Part shown: in pieces, positions 47,349 through 59,521 of the stretch
How the letters are laid out: each line of letters opens with the position of its first letter
Position numbering within the stretch: the stretch's first letter is position 1
Assembly: GCA_963971535.1 (NCBI GenBank)
Contig: OZ020589.1
Span: forward strand, 72,255,520 to 72,319,519
Reading direction: 5' to 3'
Length of the DNA: 64,000 nucleotides
Source of the DNA: Notolepis coatsorum
Taxonomy: Eukaryota > Chordata > Actinopteri > Aulopiformes > Paralepididae
Translations under genes and position numbers: made by a program
Notes under the pieces: generated by a model
Database searches by the model: none
What the model was told of the DNA's origin: nothing
What the model saw: only the letters and a program-made list of their open reading frames with translations

Positions 47349-49355
47349 ATGGTAACAACAGCTGAGGTGCACAAAAAACTGAGCACCCTCCAACCTAAAA
47401 AGGCCACTGGCCATGACAATATCCCCTCCAAATTCCTCAGAGACTCAGCAGCCGCCATCACCCCAGTCATCACACACATAATAAACCTCTCCATAAAACA
47501 GGGACACGTACGCAAACCCAAAGACTTCAAAATTGCGAGAGTAACCCCCCTGCACAAAAAGGGCAGAAAATTGGACCCAGGCAACTACCACCCTGTTTCT
47601 ATACTTACCTCCATCTCGAAAGTCATGGAAAAAATAGTTTACGAAAAGGTCAAAAAGTACCTCGCGGAAAAAAATCGAATCTACGAATTCCAATCTGGCT
47701 TCAGAACATCCCACTCCACTGACACATGCCTTCTCTATTTGAACGACCACATCAAACAAGAGGTGGACACGGGTAAATACTGCGGCATGGTCATGCTGGA
47801 CCTACAAAAGGCCTTCGACACTGTCAATCACTCCATTCTGATTGACAAGCTAAAAGCAATTGGTTTTGATTAGGGATGTCCCGATCCGATCACGTGATCG
47901 GAATCGGCGTCGATCACGTGCTTTTCAGAGTATCGGGGATCGGGAAAAAATAATAATAAAAATCGGCAGTCAAAAAAAGAAAAATTTTATTCAACAAACA
48001 TGACCATGTCCACATCTTAAACTCATACGGAGGCCTTAGTTTTGGTTTTAAATTACATATAATATATCATCATTAATGTATTTATTGTCACACAGAGCAG
48101 AATAATTATCCACAACAAACACATTCCCCTTTAATTTTCACCGTTGCAACAAACATTCCCTTTAATTTAGACGCTACACGCTACACGCGAGTCGCGACCA
48201 CATCACAACAACAACACGTCGCTCCCGAAACACGGTTAATATCCACTGACTTGAGCAGCTAGACTTAATGTCAGAGGTTTGGAACTAAGCATTTTAAAAT
48301 AGAAAGTCAATCCAGTTGCAATGTTTGCAAGGAGGAGATTCCGCCTGGAGGAAAAACTCATGAAGCAGCAGGCTGGAGGCGAAGTTTTTAGACTAACTTT
48401 TCAACTGGAGGATAACGTTACGTGACTGAGGATTATCGTCGGCGTTTGAGACCAGAATGGACCATTACGTAAGTCGAACACTGAATGTATACTAATGTGC
48501 AAACATATATTGAAACTTTTAATATTTCTCATATGAAGCAGAAGCACATTTCTCAGGGTGAATGTAATAACAAAAGCCTCCGCTCTCGCGCCCTATTATA
48601 GGCAACAGATGGGCTTGTCTCACTCTGCCAGTTTCTGACAAAAATGCGTCAAAATTGATTACTAATGTGAAAGATCGGATCGGAAACGATCGGATCGATA
48701 GATATTTAAAATCATATGATCGGGATCGGATCGGAAGCAAAAAAAGGCGATCGGGACATCCCTAGTTTTGATAGTCTATCAGTGAGCGGGATGCAATCCT
48801 ACCTGGAGGGGATAGAACAGATGGTGGAGGTAAATAGTACTCTATCCCCCCCCCCTCCCAGTGAGCTGTGGTGTTCCACAAGGAAGCATACTAGGACCGT
48901 TACTGTTCATAATTTATGCAAATGACATGTTGACAGCTTGTGACTGCAACTTGTTCCTGTTTGCGGACGACTCAGCCCTGCTGGTCTCTGACAGGAACAA
49001 GTTACATGTTGAAAAAACCCTCAGCTCGGAACTCGGCAGAATATGCACCTGGCTCGCTGATAAACTATCATTACACCTGGGTAAAACAGTCCATTCTCTT
49101 CGGTTAAAAAGATAAACTCAGCAAGACCGACGGCTTCTCAGTTGCAGTGGGTGACAATATTGACACAAGGAAAGATGAAATTACATACCTGGGTTCCATC
49201 CTAGAGGCAAATCTTTCCTGTGACAAAATGGCATCCAATGTAATCAAAAAAGTCAACCAACAAACTAGATTCTTGTACCGGATCTCCTCTCTGGTAAACA
49301 AGAATACCCTGAAGACTCTAGCAGGAGCACTCATTCAAGGGTACTACGACTATTG
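47349..49355 (+). pseudogene. LINE reverse transcriptase split by a hAT
   Basis: The 5' part (47349-47870) has KKATGHDNIPSKFLRD and the motif-A VMLDLQKAFDTVNHSIL. It is interrupted at IGFD by the hAT at 47871-48764. After that come GVPQGSILGPLLFIIYANDM and the catalytic FADD at about 48961-48972. A stop at about 49113 is followed by more family text in another frame (ITYLGSILEANLS to LIQGYYDY). The two halves rejoin once the hAT and one TSD are left out. The endonuclease is not visible. The copy is dead. Confidence 0.85.
47871..48764. mobile_element. hAT-type element, TAGGGATGTCCCGATC family, 894 bp
   Basis: The ends TAGGGATGTCCCGATC and GATCGGGACATCCCTA... differ at most slightly (right end reads CGATCGGGACATCCCTA). 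The duplication GTTTTGAT is perfect. It sits inside the reverse transcriptase frame of a LINE. Subterminal GGATCGG motifs occur at both ends. Confidence 0.92.
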
Positions 49356-50259
49356 TTACAAAGGATCAGATTAAACCGAATATATATATATTTATTGATA
49401 TATATTGAATAGTATTTGTATATCGTTTGATATCCCTTGTATATTCCTTGTACATATACATGGAATATCCCTTTAGTCCAGCCCATAATAGTTCATTCTC
49501 CTATTGGACAGCGGTCCACCGGCGCCAGGGACCGGCCCCCGGAGCCAAGTTCAAAGTCACCGACACGACATGTCTGTACTTGCCCCGGCCCTGCCCAGGG
49601 ATACGGCGACAGAAATGAGAGTGGCACTATTTGTGCACCGTGCGTATAAATACGGCGCAGGTGAATGTAGAAGACCCTTAGCCCCTTACCTCCGTACCCT
49701 TCATGCACTTAGCATGTTACCGATAAGTTGAAGCCTCACCCACGATACAACGTGCGGTGAAGTATGGCCTGTTTGGCCTCAGAGTAGAGCATCGAGACCG
49801 CGTGCGAATTAATAACTGAATTGTCAGAGTTTGGCGCTATACCGTCGAGTGCGACATATTTCTATTGAGTCTTTAATAGTCTATTTGTGTATAGTGTATC
49901 GTGCGGTTAGAATTCTATAGTGACCAGCATCTCCAACGCTTTCTCGTATTAGCTAGAGTTCTTATCCAGGCTGGGCCGACCGCATGGCGCCTTCACCCGA
50001 GGAGACCTAGGCGAGAACCGTATGGACATGTACACTGGATTAATCTACCCGACGACTGCATAGCCTTTGCGGCTGGAATATATTTGCTTTGGTCCTATGA
50101 TTTATGGAGCGGATAATCGCCGACGCCTGCACGTGTTGGATTTACCCCGAGAGGAGTCAAGTCGAGTCGGCGCTCAGAGAGCCTGAGGCCGCCTAGCTTT
50201 CTTCACTGTAGAGCTACAGTCTACAAGAGAACCAAGCTGTATTCGTCTGTGGATCAAGA
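49356..50259. mobile_element. unclassified 904-bp insertion in the LINE, possibly a solo LTR
   Basis: LINE text ends at YYDY and resumes after this block at LGWLRVDDRVQQL. GACTATTG (49348-49355) and GACTACTG (50260-50267) could be a decayed 8-bp duplication. A TATAAATA sequence at 49645 in a GC-rich context suggests a promoter, as in an LTR, but clear TG...CA ends are lacking. The class is unresolved. Confidence 0.35.
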
Positions 50260-50575
50260 GACTACTGCACCGGCTTCTGTACCTTTGACAACCTAGGATG
50301 GCTTAGAGTAGACGACAGAGTACAGCAACTTGCAATGGGCCTGGTCTACAAGATACACTACGCCACTAAGGTACCCATGTACATGTCAAAATACTTCCCA
50401 AAAGGTCAGTGAATACCACGAACACAACACCAGAAGGAGCTCCACAAATCATGTTAAACCCAGATTCGGCTCAAAAAAGGGACTAAACACGTTTTGCAAT
50501 TATGCAACAACAATGTGGAACGCCCTTACCCACAGCTGTAAAGGAATGTGAATCACTACCCACCTTCAAAACGTC
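50260..50575 (+). pseudogene. LINE C-terminal coding fragment
   Basis: LGWLRVDDRVQQLAMGLVYK, then KVPMYMSKYF, NTRRSSTNHVKPRFG and MWNAL in shifted frames are typical of the C-terminal region of CR1/L2-group proteins. It continues beyond the SINE at 52524 with ETAIQNW. Roughly 50 codons usual just before LGWL appear missing. Confidence 0.7.
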
Positions 50576-50586
50576 TCTAAAAGCAC

Positions 50587-52510
50587 GCGGCCGGGTAGCG
50601 CAGTGGACTAAGCGTATGTCTACCACCGCAGATACACTGGTATCAAATCCAGCTGTCAGCGATGCCTCCGGCTTGGCCAGTCGTCATACTGGCACAATTG
50701 GCAGCGTCAGTGGGAGGGAAGCCGGTGGGTGGTAATCTGCAGTGTTAATTTTGTCAACGAAATCGATGACGAAAGATCTTAGTCAACGAAGCTTTTTCCC
50801 GCGACAACAACGAAACGTGACGTCACGTTAATGTTGATCATGTGACACTAACGTCACTAAATTATTAATTAAATATCGTTGACCATCTGAGGACACAAAA
50901 TGTAGTTTACAAAAACCATGACGAATTCTCTCTTAATTTATGTTGACTAAAACAAGATGAGACAAAATAATTATAACTTTTAGAATAATTGACGTTATTA
51001 TTTCAGCATTTCCTATTTCCGTTTCCGGGTTAAGCTCTGCAGCGTTTATGGTCCACTAAAAGCCAAGCTACATACGTGAGGCTAAAAACCACGTCCCAGG
51101 TCTCTCGTGACTACAGCTTATACCAATAACCATGAACGGAATCTGCTACTCTCTCAACACTCCTGCGGCAGCCGAACATCCTCTCACGGAGGCTGAGAGG
51201 ATGGCTAGGCTAATAGCCTGGGAGTCGGGACCTATATCCCAGACACAGACTTGCTCTCTTTCATCCGTGTACACCCACTACTATCAACATTACACATGGA
51301 TACAACAAGGACAAGACCACGTTCACTTAAAAAGGTAATGTTGGTATGAAAAGAAAAGAAACAGACGAGTACTAACACTGAGATTGACCCTGCTATAAGT
51401 TATGGATCCCTTTAGCGCTTGAAGTGCACTCAAACATCGTAATGACTTTATTTTTTATATAATGTTGGGTACATGCTCAGTAGAGTTAGAACGCTCCCAG
51501 TCTTAGGGGCTGCGATATTTTTTTACCACACTTTATGCACATAGAAGTGCGGTGGCAGGTTCGCTAAGCTAATGTTGTTAGCTGAATGCTCTGATGGGGG
51601 CCGCCATTTTAAGTTTAAAGTGACGTCAGTGATCTACGGTACGACTCGAGGGACAAAAGGGAATGTGTGTGTGACGTGTGTGAAATTTGTACAGTAGGTC
51701 CCAGTGAGAATTGCAATCAGTGTGTGTACTGTGTATTTACACTATCCTAATGTTCCTTTGTTGGTTAAAAAAAAAGAAGCAATTTAAATCAGAATATGTT
51801 CCATTCCATGTCTGACTATTTCTGAATCTATTGACTATTTCAAGGAATGTTTGGTTACTATTGGGCTTCTAGCCTTCTACTGAACTTATTGTGAATCAGC
51901 TGATAGGGTTTTGGCTAGACTATACTTAATAAATAGAATTGCATTATTTACAATATAAAAATATAAAAAGCCTTTTTTTCATTAGCGAAAACTAGACAAA
52001 AATCATCAGTTTTCTGCGACTAAATCTAGACAAAAACAAAAAAGACAAAATCGAGACTAACACTGACTAAGACTAAAATGCTCAGACATTTAGTTGACTA
52101 AAACTGACTAAATGAAAAATAAATGCAGATGACTAAATATGATGAAAACGAAAAAGGAGCACTTGACACATGACTAAGACTAAAACTAAAATGAAAATAG
52201 CTGCCAAAATTAACACTGGTAATCTGGTCGTTGTAAACAGCGACTCCTACAGGTCGGTCGGGTCGCCTGCACAGCGAGGAAGGGATCTGGGTGAGGTAGT
52301 GTGCCCTCCCACGTTACACTCACCCAATGAGAAAAAGAGGCTGCTGGCTGTCTCCTATGTATCGGAGGAAGCATGATAGACTTCAGGGCTCCCTAGACCG
52401 GCAAGTAGGGGGGAAATGCGTGCAACGACCAGGAAGGGGAGGGGGGAATTGGCATAACGACTAAATTGGGATGGGAGAAAATACAAGAAAAAGTGGATCA
52501 CAAAAAAAAA
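50587..52510 (+). mobile_element. tRNA-derived SINE, copy 3, split by a hAT
   Basis: TCTAAAAGCAC (50576-50586) recurs as TCTAAAAGAGCAC after the A tail (52511-52523). Box A-like TAGCGCAGTGG and box B-like GGTATCAAATCC lie at the head. The hAT lies at GGTGGGTGGTAATCTG; copy 2 reads through this point uninterrupted. Confidence 0.9.
50740..52218. mobile_element. hAT-type element, 1479 bp, inside the SINE
   Basis: Ends CAGTGTTAATTTTG and CAAAATTAACACTG are perfect inverted repeats with a perfect GTAATCTG duplication at 50732-50739 and 52219-52226. The right quarter is rich in GACTAAAAC-type motifs. A GCCGCCATTTT motif is at 51600. No complete transposase was found. Confidence 0.93.
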
Positions 52511-52590
52511 TCTAAAAGAGCACCTACGGGAGACTGCAATCCAAAACTGGCCCCTGTTAATGTCCAAACGCAACCCCCTCCAATGTACAG

Positions 52591-52612
52591 TCCCCCCCCC
52601 CCCCCCCCCCCC
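52591..52612. repeat. C homopolymer
   Basis: A run of about 22 C at the LINE end. It is a likely assembly or sequencing weak spot. Confidence 0.9.
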
Positions 52613-52639
52613 CACCCGCCTACTCAACTGGTGGGGAAA

Positions 52640-53762
52640 GGCCTAAACTACCGAGACATTTCTGATAATGGTAAGTCCAGTCTTCTTCAACCAGGGAACG
52701 CCTTTGTTCTTCTTCTCTTTTGATTTGCTTCTGAAGTTGGCAAAACCTTTGAATAATTCACAAGAACTCTATAATGATGACATGATATACGACAGATCCG
52801 GATGAGGAGCTGGATGCTAACATTTCATTCCACTGTGGTAAGTCAACTGAACAAACCCTGATTGATATTGAGCCTACATGTAGTGAGAAGAGGTTTAAGA
52901 AACACCTGCAAATGGCTGCTTGTTTTTGGCACATCCCAAACCTCCCAAAAGTGCCTGTTTATAGAGGTGATATAACTTCCTGGCTATATCTCAAGCTATG
53001 TGAGACAGAGACACAGTGCTGTGCCTCAATCTGCTATAACATGACCAGCCCAAGGTAATTGGTAGGAATTCCAGCCATGCAAGCAGATTTAACATTGGGT
53101 CCTGTGGAATGCTTATAGGCCCTATGTTTGAGGGAACCTAATTTTTCATGCAGTAGAATCGTACATACCCCTTTGATACAACTTAAAAAGTTGCTCTCGT
53201 CCTGTGAGAAATGTATGATATTCCGCGTTTCAAGGTAATGGGGAGGAGATGGAAATGTACTATAGACCTTTGCTGTAACTAAAGATGGTGAAAAGGGAAT
53301 GGTTGGCTGGAATGAAACCAATATGTTTCTGTCCCGACATAAATTTGGATTGTATTACAGCACACCATGTCAACAAAGTTATCACAGGGGGGGGGGGGGG
53401 GGGTTCTGTTCTCATGCTGCCTACAAATACTTTTCCCCAGCCCTGCCTGCAACAGGTCACTGAGGTTGCATTCATTGAGGAGAAAGCGTAAGACTGTTGG
53501 GGTGCCAAAGGTCAAGCCTGTTTGGCTTCTAGTTACTCAGCGCACTTACAAATCACTCAGTCTCTGGGAGCAATGAACCTGAGTGGATAGAAAGTGTGGG
53601 CCCTATTTATAGAGGGAATGTTGGCCAAGCGTCCTGTGTGTAGTATAGAGATATGCACTGTGTACAGCGGAAGTGTGGTATAGTAGTAAAGAGCAAATTC
53701 ACAAAACAAAAAAAGACATACCAACAACAAGTCACTGAGTTCACTAGTCAATGATATAGGCC
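52640..53762. other. unique stretch, no gene
   Basis: GGTAAGTC donors appear at 52671 and 52839, but no exon could be defended. A G homopolymer lies at 53388-53403. Confidence 0.4.
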
Positions 53763-53770
53763 CTCTAAAC

Positions 53771-54375
53771 CAGGGGTTCCCAAACTTTTCAGGCCAGGGC
53801 CCAGAAAATAAGGCGTCAGAGAGCCGCGGCCCAATGCACATCGTCGGGCTTTTTTTTTTTATTTTTTTGCCATGCGACCGATTTTTTAAGCCAAATATCA
53901 CTTCAATCCTATTAAGTTAGTTCAAGTAAGTTATTCATTTATATGTGCTATTTATGAGAGGGCTAACTTGTTGCAAAATAATAATGATAATAATAATAGC
54001 CTCATTAAAATACTATTGTTGCTTGGGTTGTTTTCAGCGTTTTATGTGCATAATCTGTTATTTAGTTTGAAATGTTCGTTGAAATAAGTAGATTTTTCGT
54101 TTTTGTTTATTTATTAAGTTAATATAAAACCATATAGTCACATTTTAGAATACAATAGAATAGAATTTTAGAATACAACTAGAAACACTGTCCTGGCCTG
54201 CTTCTAAGTTCAGTGGCCTGACAAAAAAAAAATTATAAAAAAATAAAAAAATAAAAAATAAAAAAAATATTTTTTTTTTATTTTTTTTTATTTTTTTTTT
54301 TAAATCATCTCGCGGCCCACCCGTGGCTGCTCGCGGCCCACCTTTGGGTCGCGACCCCGACTTTGGGAACCACTG
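53771..54375. mobile_element. hAT-type element, CAGGGGTTCCCAAACTTTT family, 605 bp
   Basis: Ends CAGGGGTTCCCAAACTTT and AAAGTC..GGGAACCACTG type complements, with a perfect CTCTAAAC duplication at 53763-53770 and 54376-54383. Such CAGNGGTTCCCAAA termini are typical of Charlie-like hATs. The interior has long A/T homopolymers at 54223-54302. Confidence 0.9.
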
Positions 54376-54477
54376 CTCTAAACGCCCGGAAGTCTCTGGA
54401 CACGCCACAGCTGCAGATACAGGACTAATGTTAGATAATCATCGGAATAGGATACCAGTAAGTTTCTCTTTATGAAC

Positions 54478-55111
54478 AAGGGCTGGGCGATAATTCAACA
54501 TGATCATTTATTTACTTTCAATGGGATCATATCGCAACAAAATTCTGTTGTCTCACTTGATCATGAAAACAACCCGGTTCAAAAACAGCTTCTTCCCCAC
54601 TGCCATACGGACACTGAACTCCCTGTAGCACCCCCCCCCCCCTGTAGTACCCCCCGCAACCCCCCTTACCTCTGCTGACATGGACATGGACAAACTCACA
54701 AACTCTGAACTGTATCTATGTAATTGTGTTTTCTTTTATGTACGCTGTAAGTGATGTTATATGTTCTATGTTTTTATGTTTTTATGTTGGAACTGCTATG
54801 AAACCTGCACTGAAACTAAATTCCACCAGCCTGGCTGGGTGGTCATTAAATAAATTAAATAAATTGAATTGAAATTGAAAATTGAAAAGCACATCGTAAC
54901 AAAAATGTCTCACAAAATCATATTTGAATAATATGAGGCAATCATTTGAAAATTGCTGTTTTGGTTTTCTGTCACTTTACATTACTGTGCATCATTTGGA
55001 TTACATAACCCATGATTTCACACTGGTGTAAGCAGATATTGTAATATATCGATACTGGAAAAAAGGTTATGATTATTGTGATATTGATTTCTTCCATATC
55101 ACCCAGCCCTA
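54478..55111. mobile_element. hAT-type element (GGGCTGGGCGATA family) with LINE insert, no TSD
   Basis: Left AAGGGCTGGGCGATAA and right ATATCACCCAGCCCTA are inverted repeats. The flanking 8-mers TTATGAAC and TCTGGTTG do not match, so the ends may derive from two copies or have been rearranged. A LINE tail lies within. Confidence 0.7.
54575..54895 (+). mobile_element. LINE 3' end inside the hAT
   Basis: The text AACAGCTTCTTCCCCACTGCCATACGG corresponds to NSFFPTAIRTLNS, the end of a CR1-group protein, read in a frame interrupted by C homopolymers. It is followed by ~230 untranslated bases and TTGAAAT tail repeats. Confidence 0.65.
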
Positions 55112-55420
55112 TCTGGTTGGAGGGTGAAGGCCTAACTTCCTGGAGACCACATATGCCAGCCCTCTGAGTCTGTTTTTCTTTGTAGCACACTTGAAATAAG
55201 ACCATTCTTAACAATTAGCTCTTGTACCCTACACAGGCCAATGCAGACAACATATGTAAACTTGATAAATGAGCAGTCCAAGCCTGCCACTGAAACTGTG
55301 AGCTAGTTACACATTAATATACACATGCATGCCAAATACTTGAATACTCCCTTGATGTAGTCATGATAATAAAGATGATATTTCAAAGCAAAGGTGATCT
55401 GGCATGCATATTATATTAAA
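55112..55420. other. unique stretch, no gene
   Basis: Nothing recognisable between two hAT elements. Confidence 0.5.
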
Positions 55421-56822
55421 TAGGGCTGCACATTGGCCTGAACAATTGAACGCTTGCACTGAAGAACCAAATAAGTGTGTTGTGATATATCGCAAGAAAC
55501 TACTCAATCTCTACCGTCTTAGACTATGAGTGAACATACTGTAACACTCTAACTTACCATATTTAGATTACTCTGAAAACTTAAAACAGTTATATGGTTC
55601 TTCTGAGGTATTCAATAATTAATATTTACGCATCCCATTTAGACTGCCTGCTCTACAATATCAAATGAAGCACTCCTCATTCCTCAGCTACATCGTCAGG
55701 TGTGCTGTGAGCCCTGCCCTCCTCAAGCAAAGTTAAACAAGAAATTAAAAAGAGCTCTCATTTGGCTTAAAATCAAAACGGTAAGATGAGGTATTGGTGC
55801 TTTTAAAAGAGAGCATCACCATTCATTCAGAATAATTTAGTGTGCAATGAAGGTGTTATAGGAACACGCCAACATTTTGGGAAATTCGCTTATTTGCCAT
55901 CTACCCTGGAGTTAGACAAACGGATACCCTTTTCTTCTCTGTGCATGCATTGTGCTTAGGGCACCAAAAACAACCAAATCAAATGTATTGTATGTGAAAA
56001 CTACTTGGCAATACAAGGGAACCTCTCGTACAATGTTCAGAGTTGCGTGCGGATGACAGGATCCAAGAAGTAGCAATCACCAAACTGGACCAAAGGATGC
56101 TTGCTGTCACTAGTAGAGAGCTTGTTGCTGCTGAGGGCCATTATCTAGGTCCTGCTACCAAGCATATACACGCAGAGAGCCTGCTGCCAGCTCTAAGCCA
56201 CCTCTAAGTGGAGATGTACTGTAGATGCACCATATGAGGTAGCAGAAAAACATATTAAACTGTCAAGAAAAAATTCCAAAAAAGGTCTATCGCATCAAAA
56301 GATAATCTAGGGATGAATATAGGAATGAATTACTGGCTTTATCCAATCTGTGGACCAATGTTCTGGAAATATATGCAAACTATTTATGTAGACAATGCAT
56401 AATTTGCATATTTAAACATAACATTTCCAAAAACATTTTATACAGAAAAAAAGAATCTCAATCTAAGTAATGAACTGGGAACGTATTGTGGTGATATCTA
56501 TTATGTAAAATGTTTGACCTTTTTCAACTTTTCAGGTGGAGCCAAAAAAGTCCCCTGCTATATTCTGCTCCCCTTCGCGTAATTCGCTCACGGCTCGGGC
56601 TGTGGTTGAGGTAGAGACATGATCGCAAACAGGTTATTGTGCGCCTGAGTCTCCCGAACACGTAGACACTATGCTATGGTAACTTTTGTGGACATACCAC
56701 AAAATACCTCAGAAAAACCGCAACAGTGAGGCATTCACCGGTAGGGGGTAGGTGTGCAAAAGTGACCTCGACTCAGGGTTTGTCACTCTCTACGTGTTCA
56801 GGAGAATCAGTCGCATATAAAC

Positions 56823-57668
56823 TAGAGGTGGGCATAGATTATTTTTTTAAATCTAGATTAATCGATCTGCAATCCTGGATTTAATCTAGATTAAAATGGC
56901 TCAAAAGAAATGGCTCAAAAAAAATAAAAAATCTGCCGAAGGCATTCAAAATATGTGTGTTCTACCCAAATAGTGACCAGAAGTAAGTCCTTACTTTTTC
57001 TTTCCTCCTTACGTTTCTCAGGCCAGGTGGCCCATTACACCATGAGCCCATCTCCCGTTTCCAAAATGCATTACAGACTGTTTGAAAAGGCTGTTTTGCT
57101 ATGATAATTGGTAATGAAATATCAAAATAATGTTCAATAAGATGTACTTGTGTTTAATAAGTTGTTTTATTCAGAAGTTAACACAAATAAATAATATTAC
57201 CAGTACAGAACAGTACAGTATCTAGCACACTCTCAGGAGCAAAACAGAAAGAAGCATTTCAAACTTGAACTATGTGACATGGCTTGACTCAATCAGTCCA
57301 ATCTCTATTTCTCCTTCTTCCACCAGTCACAGACCAGCTTGTTTTATGTAGCGGTGTCTACTTATAGTGCCTATAATATTTTTCCCGTTGGGTGCCAGAC
57401 AGGGCCAAACCCTGCCAATGCAAATCACCTTTTTAATTGGTTAATTAGGCCTATAGCTCCGGCATAAGACTGTACCACATAAAGGTAAACAAATAATTGA
57501 ATTAATAGTAGGCCTAGACTACTGAGCAAGCTAAATCATAGGTTAGTTTGCTAAAATGTAACAATCAATTACCTTTTCATAAATTCAAAAACGGCGTCAA
57601 TTATATTACTGCGCGATACTAGTCTCGCGTTAACGCAGCACGTTAACACCGTTAACGGCCCAGCTCTA
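56823..57668. mobile_element. hAT-type element, 846 bp, nested
   Basis: Left TAGAGGTGGGCATAGATTA and right CGGCCCAGCTCTA are imperfect inverted repeats with a perfect ATATAAAC duplication at 56815-56822 and 57669-57676. Subterminal TCTAGATTAAT motifs resemble those at 9060-9100. Confidence 0.85.
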
Positions 57669-58330
57669 ATATAAACGTTATCATGAATATGTCTCTAGTA
57701 CCCAGACACCCCAAGCTACCAGCGAATCTATGATGCGGAGCAAAATATGGCAGGAGACTTATTTAGCAAAAACTCAGTTTTTTAACAAAAGCACGCCATA
57801 CCTTCAGCAGGTGATAACCACTAATAAGCTACAAAACCAAAAGGTCTATCATATCAAAACAATCTAGGGATGTATAGGAATAATAAAATCACATCTAGAA
57901 TTTGCCCACCCAGATGGTACCAAAAAAGTGTTTGGCCCAAGGACTACTAGTCCGATTGCTTTTATTGAAGGAAGTTACAGTAGAACGGTGCTTTCAGGGG
58001 TGATGCGTGAAATCACTGCACCAAGGCAGCAGTGGTTTGGCAAAAAAAGAATTTGAGTATATATCTGCTTAGAAAACGAAAATGTCTAATACTCTCCACG
58101 TGGTAAATACACAGGTCGCAACATGTTTACAGGAACGTTTTGGAGTTGTATTTGGAGTGTATTGGGGGTGACTGTTGGGAACTAGGCTACACTGGCACGC
58201 GTCTCTACATTTCGTAGCTCCAGTTCTGCAGACCCCTCTCTGATTGGTTGAACTCCATTTCTGCAGACCCCTCTCTGATTGGTTGAGCGAAGCCCCTCTC
58301 TGATTGGTTGAGCGAAGCCCCTCTCTAAGG

Positions 58331-58545
58331 TACGCGAGGGAGGTGCGGGTTATCGAGGTGCTCGCACCAAGAAAAGAAAAAGATACCGCAAATGTAATGC
58401 CGCAAATATAATGTTATGTTATGTTCGATATAGGTACGCGAGGGAGGTGCGGGTTATCGAGGTGCTCGCGCCAAGAAAAGAAAAAGATACCGCAAATGTA
58501 ATGCCGCAAATATAATGTTATGTTATGTTCGATATATTGAAGTAT
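58331..58545. repeat. 104-bp tandem duplication inside the MULE-like element
   Basis: TACGCGAGGGAGGTGCGGGT and following bases repeat with a 104-base offset; only one A/G change was noticed between units. Confidence 0.93.
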
Positions 58546-58948
58546 ATATTGAATGTATAATACATTAATATGGCAGCAAATCTTACAAGACGCGTCAGCA
58601 ATGATGAGCGTTTTTTCTGTACTCCGCCATGTGAATCTAATCTGGATGCGTACCCTGAACTTGTGGTAGGCCTAAGACTTTCGTTTTGTTTACATCAGGG
58701 TCCCCCATTTTCAATTCATGATAACATATATGACATACAGGTAGACAGATAGACAGTACTGCTACATCTAGACATTTATGACATACCAGATTTACAAATA
58801 CAGTACCGTTTGTGATACAAAAAGAGTCCAGAAAAGAGAGGCTATACATTTGACGTAGAAACTGTACATTGGAGGAGGTTGGGTGGGTGGGGGGGACTGT
58901 ACATTGCTTCTTCTAAGTGTTTTTTTTTGTCAGTATTTACTGGCTTAC

Positions 58949-59140
58949 TTGTTTTATTGCACAATGTCGTTCTATTGACAGGACCTAAATAACTTATGTA
59001 CATATACCGATATGCCCTACTCTGTTTACTTGTTTTATTGCACAATGTCGTTCTATTGACGGGACCTAAATAACTTATGTACATATACCGATATGCCCTA
59101 CTCTGTTTACTTGTTTTATTGCACAATGTCGTTCTATTGG
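58949..59140. repeat. ~79-81-bp tandem repeat, 2.4 units
   Basis: TTGTTTTATTGCACAATGTC recurs at about 58949, 59030 and 59110, each followed by TTCTATTG. It merges into the LINE tail downstream. Confidence 0.88.
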
Positions 59141-59265
59141 ATTCTATTATATGTTATTACTATTGTATTATGCACATCGTTGCGGGCAAGACCACCCGCA
59201 TTTCATTGTAAACTTGTATGCAAATAAACAACTTGTGACAAATAAAACTCTTGACTTGACTTGAC
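59105..59265 (+). mobile_element. LINE 3' end (CR1/Rex-like tail)
   Basis: It matches the tail at 780-1000, ending GACAAATAAAACTCTTGACTTGACTTG-type CTTGA repeats. It sits within the MULE-like element. Confidence 0.65.
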
Positions 59266-59336
59266 CACCAGCCTCTCTCTCTTAAGGCATTAACTGGGTT
59301 AATTAATCTAAATGTTATATTGTAACTGTCTAGTTA

Positions 59337-59445
59337 TTGATTGATTGATTGAATTGATTGAAAACTTTATTAACAGATTGCAGAATGGGTACAGTACAGC
59401 TCAATACATACAATTGTTAAGGGGATGCAGACCCCAGAGAAAGAC
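59337..59445 (-). mobile_element. LINE 3' tail with GATT repeats
   Basis: TTGATTGATTGATTGA, then AAAACTTTATTAACAGATTGC, with ACAATTGTTAAGGGGATGCAGAC shared with 16470-16560. Confidence 0.5.
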
Positions 59446-59521
59446 TTTCGTCTTGTTTACATCAAGGTACCCCATTTTCAATTCATCGTAACATATATGA
59501 CATACAGATACAGTACAGTTA

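Larger units (their letters stand above)
46912..52590 (+). mobile_element. CR1/Jockey-group LINE with three insertions
   Basis: Degenerate pre-RT text, reverse transcriptase and C-terminal text appear in order at 46912-47870, 48773-49355, 50260-50575 and 52524-52590. Between them lie a hAT, an unclassified 904-bp block and a SINE that itself holds a hAT. The LINE is the oldest layer. It ends near a C homopolymer at about 52590. Confidence 0.75.

Noticed and set aside
50587..50690. A possible tRNA gene
   Set aside because: Same reason: it is the head of a SINE with matching flanking repeats.
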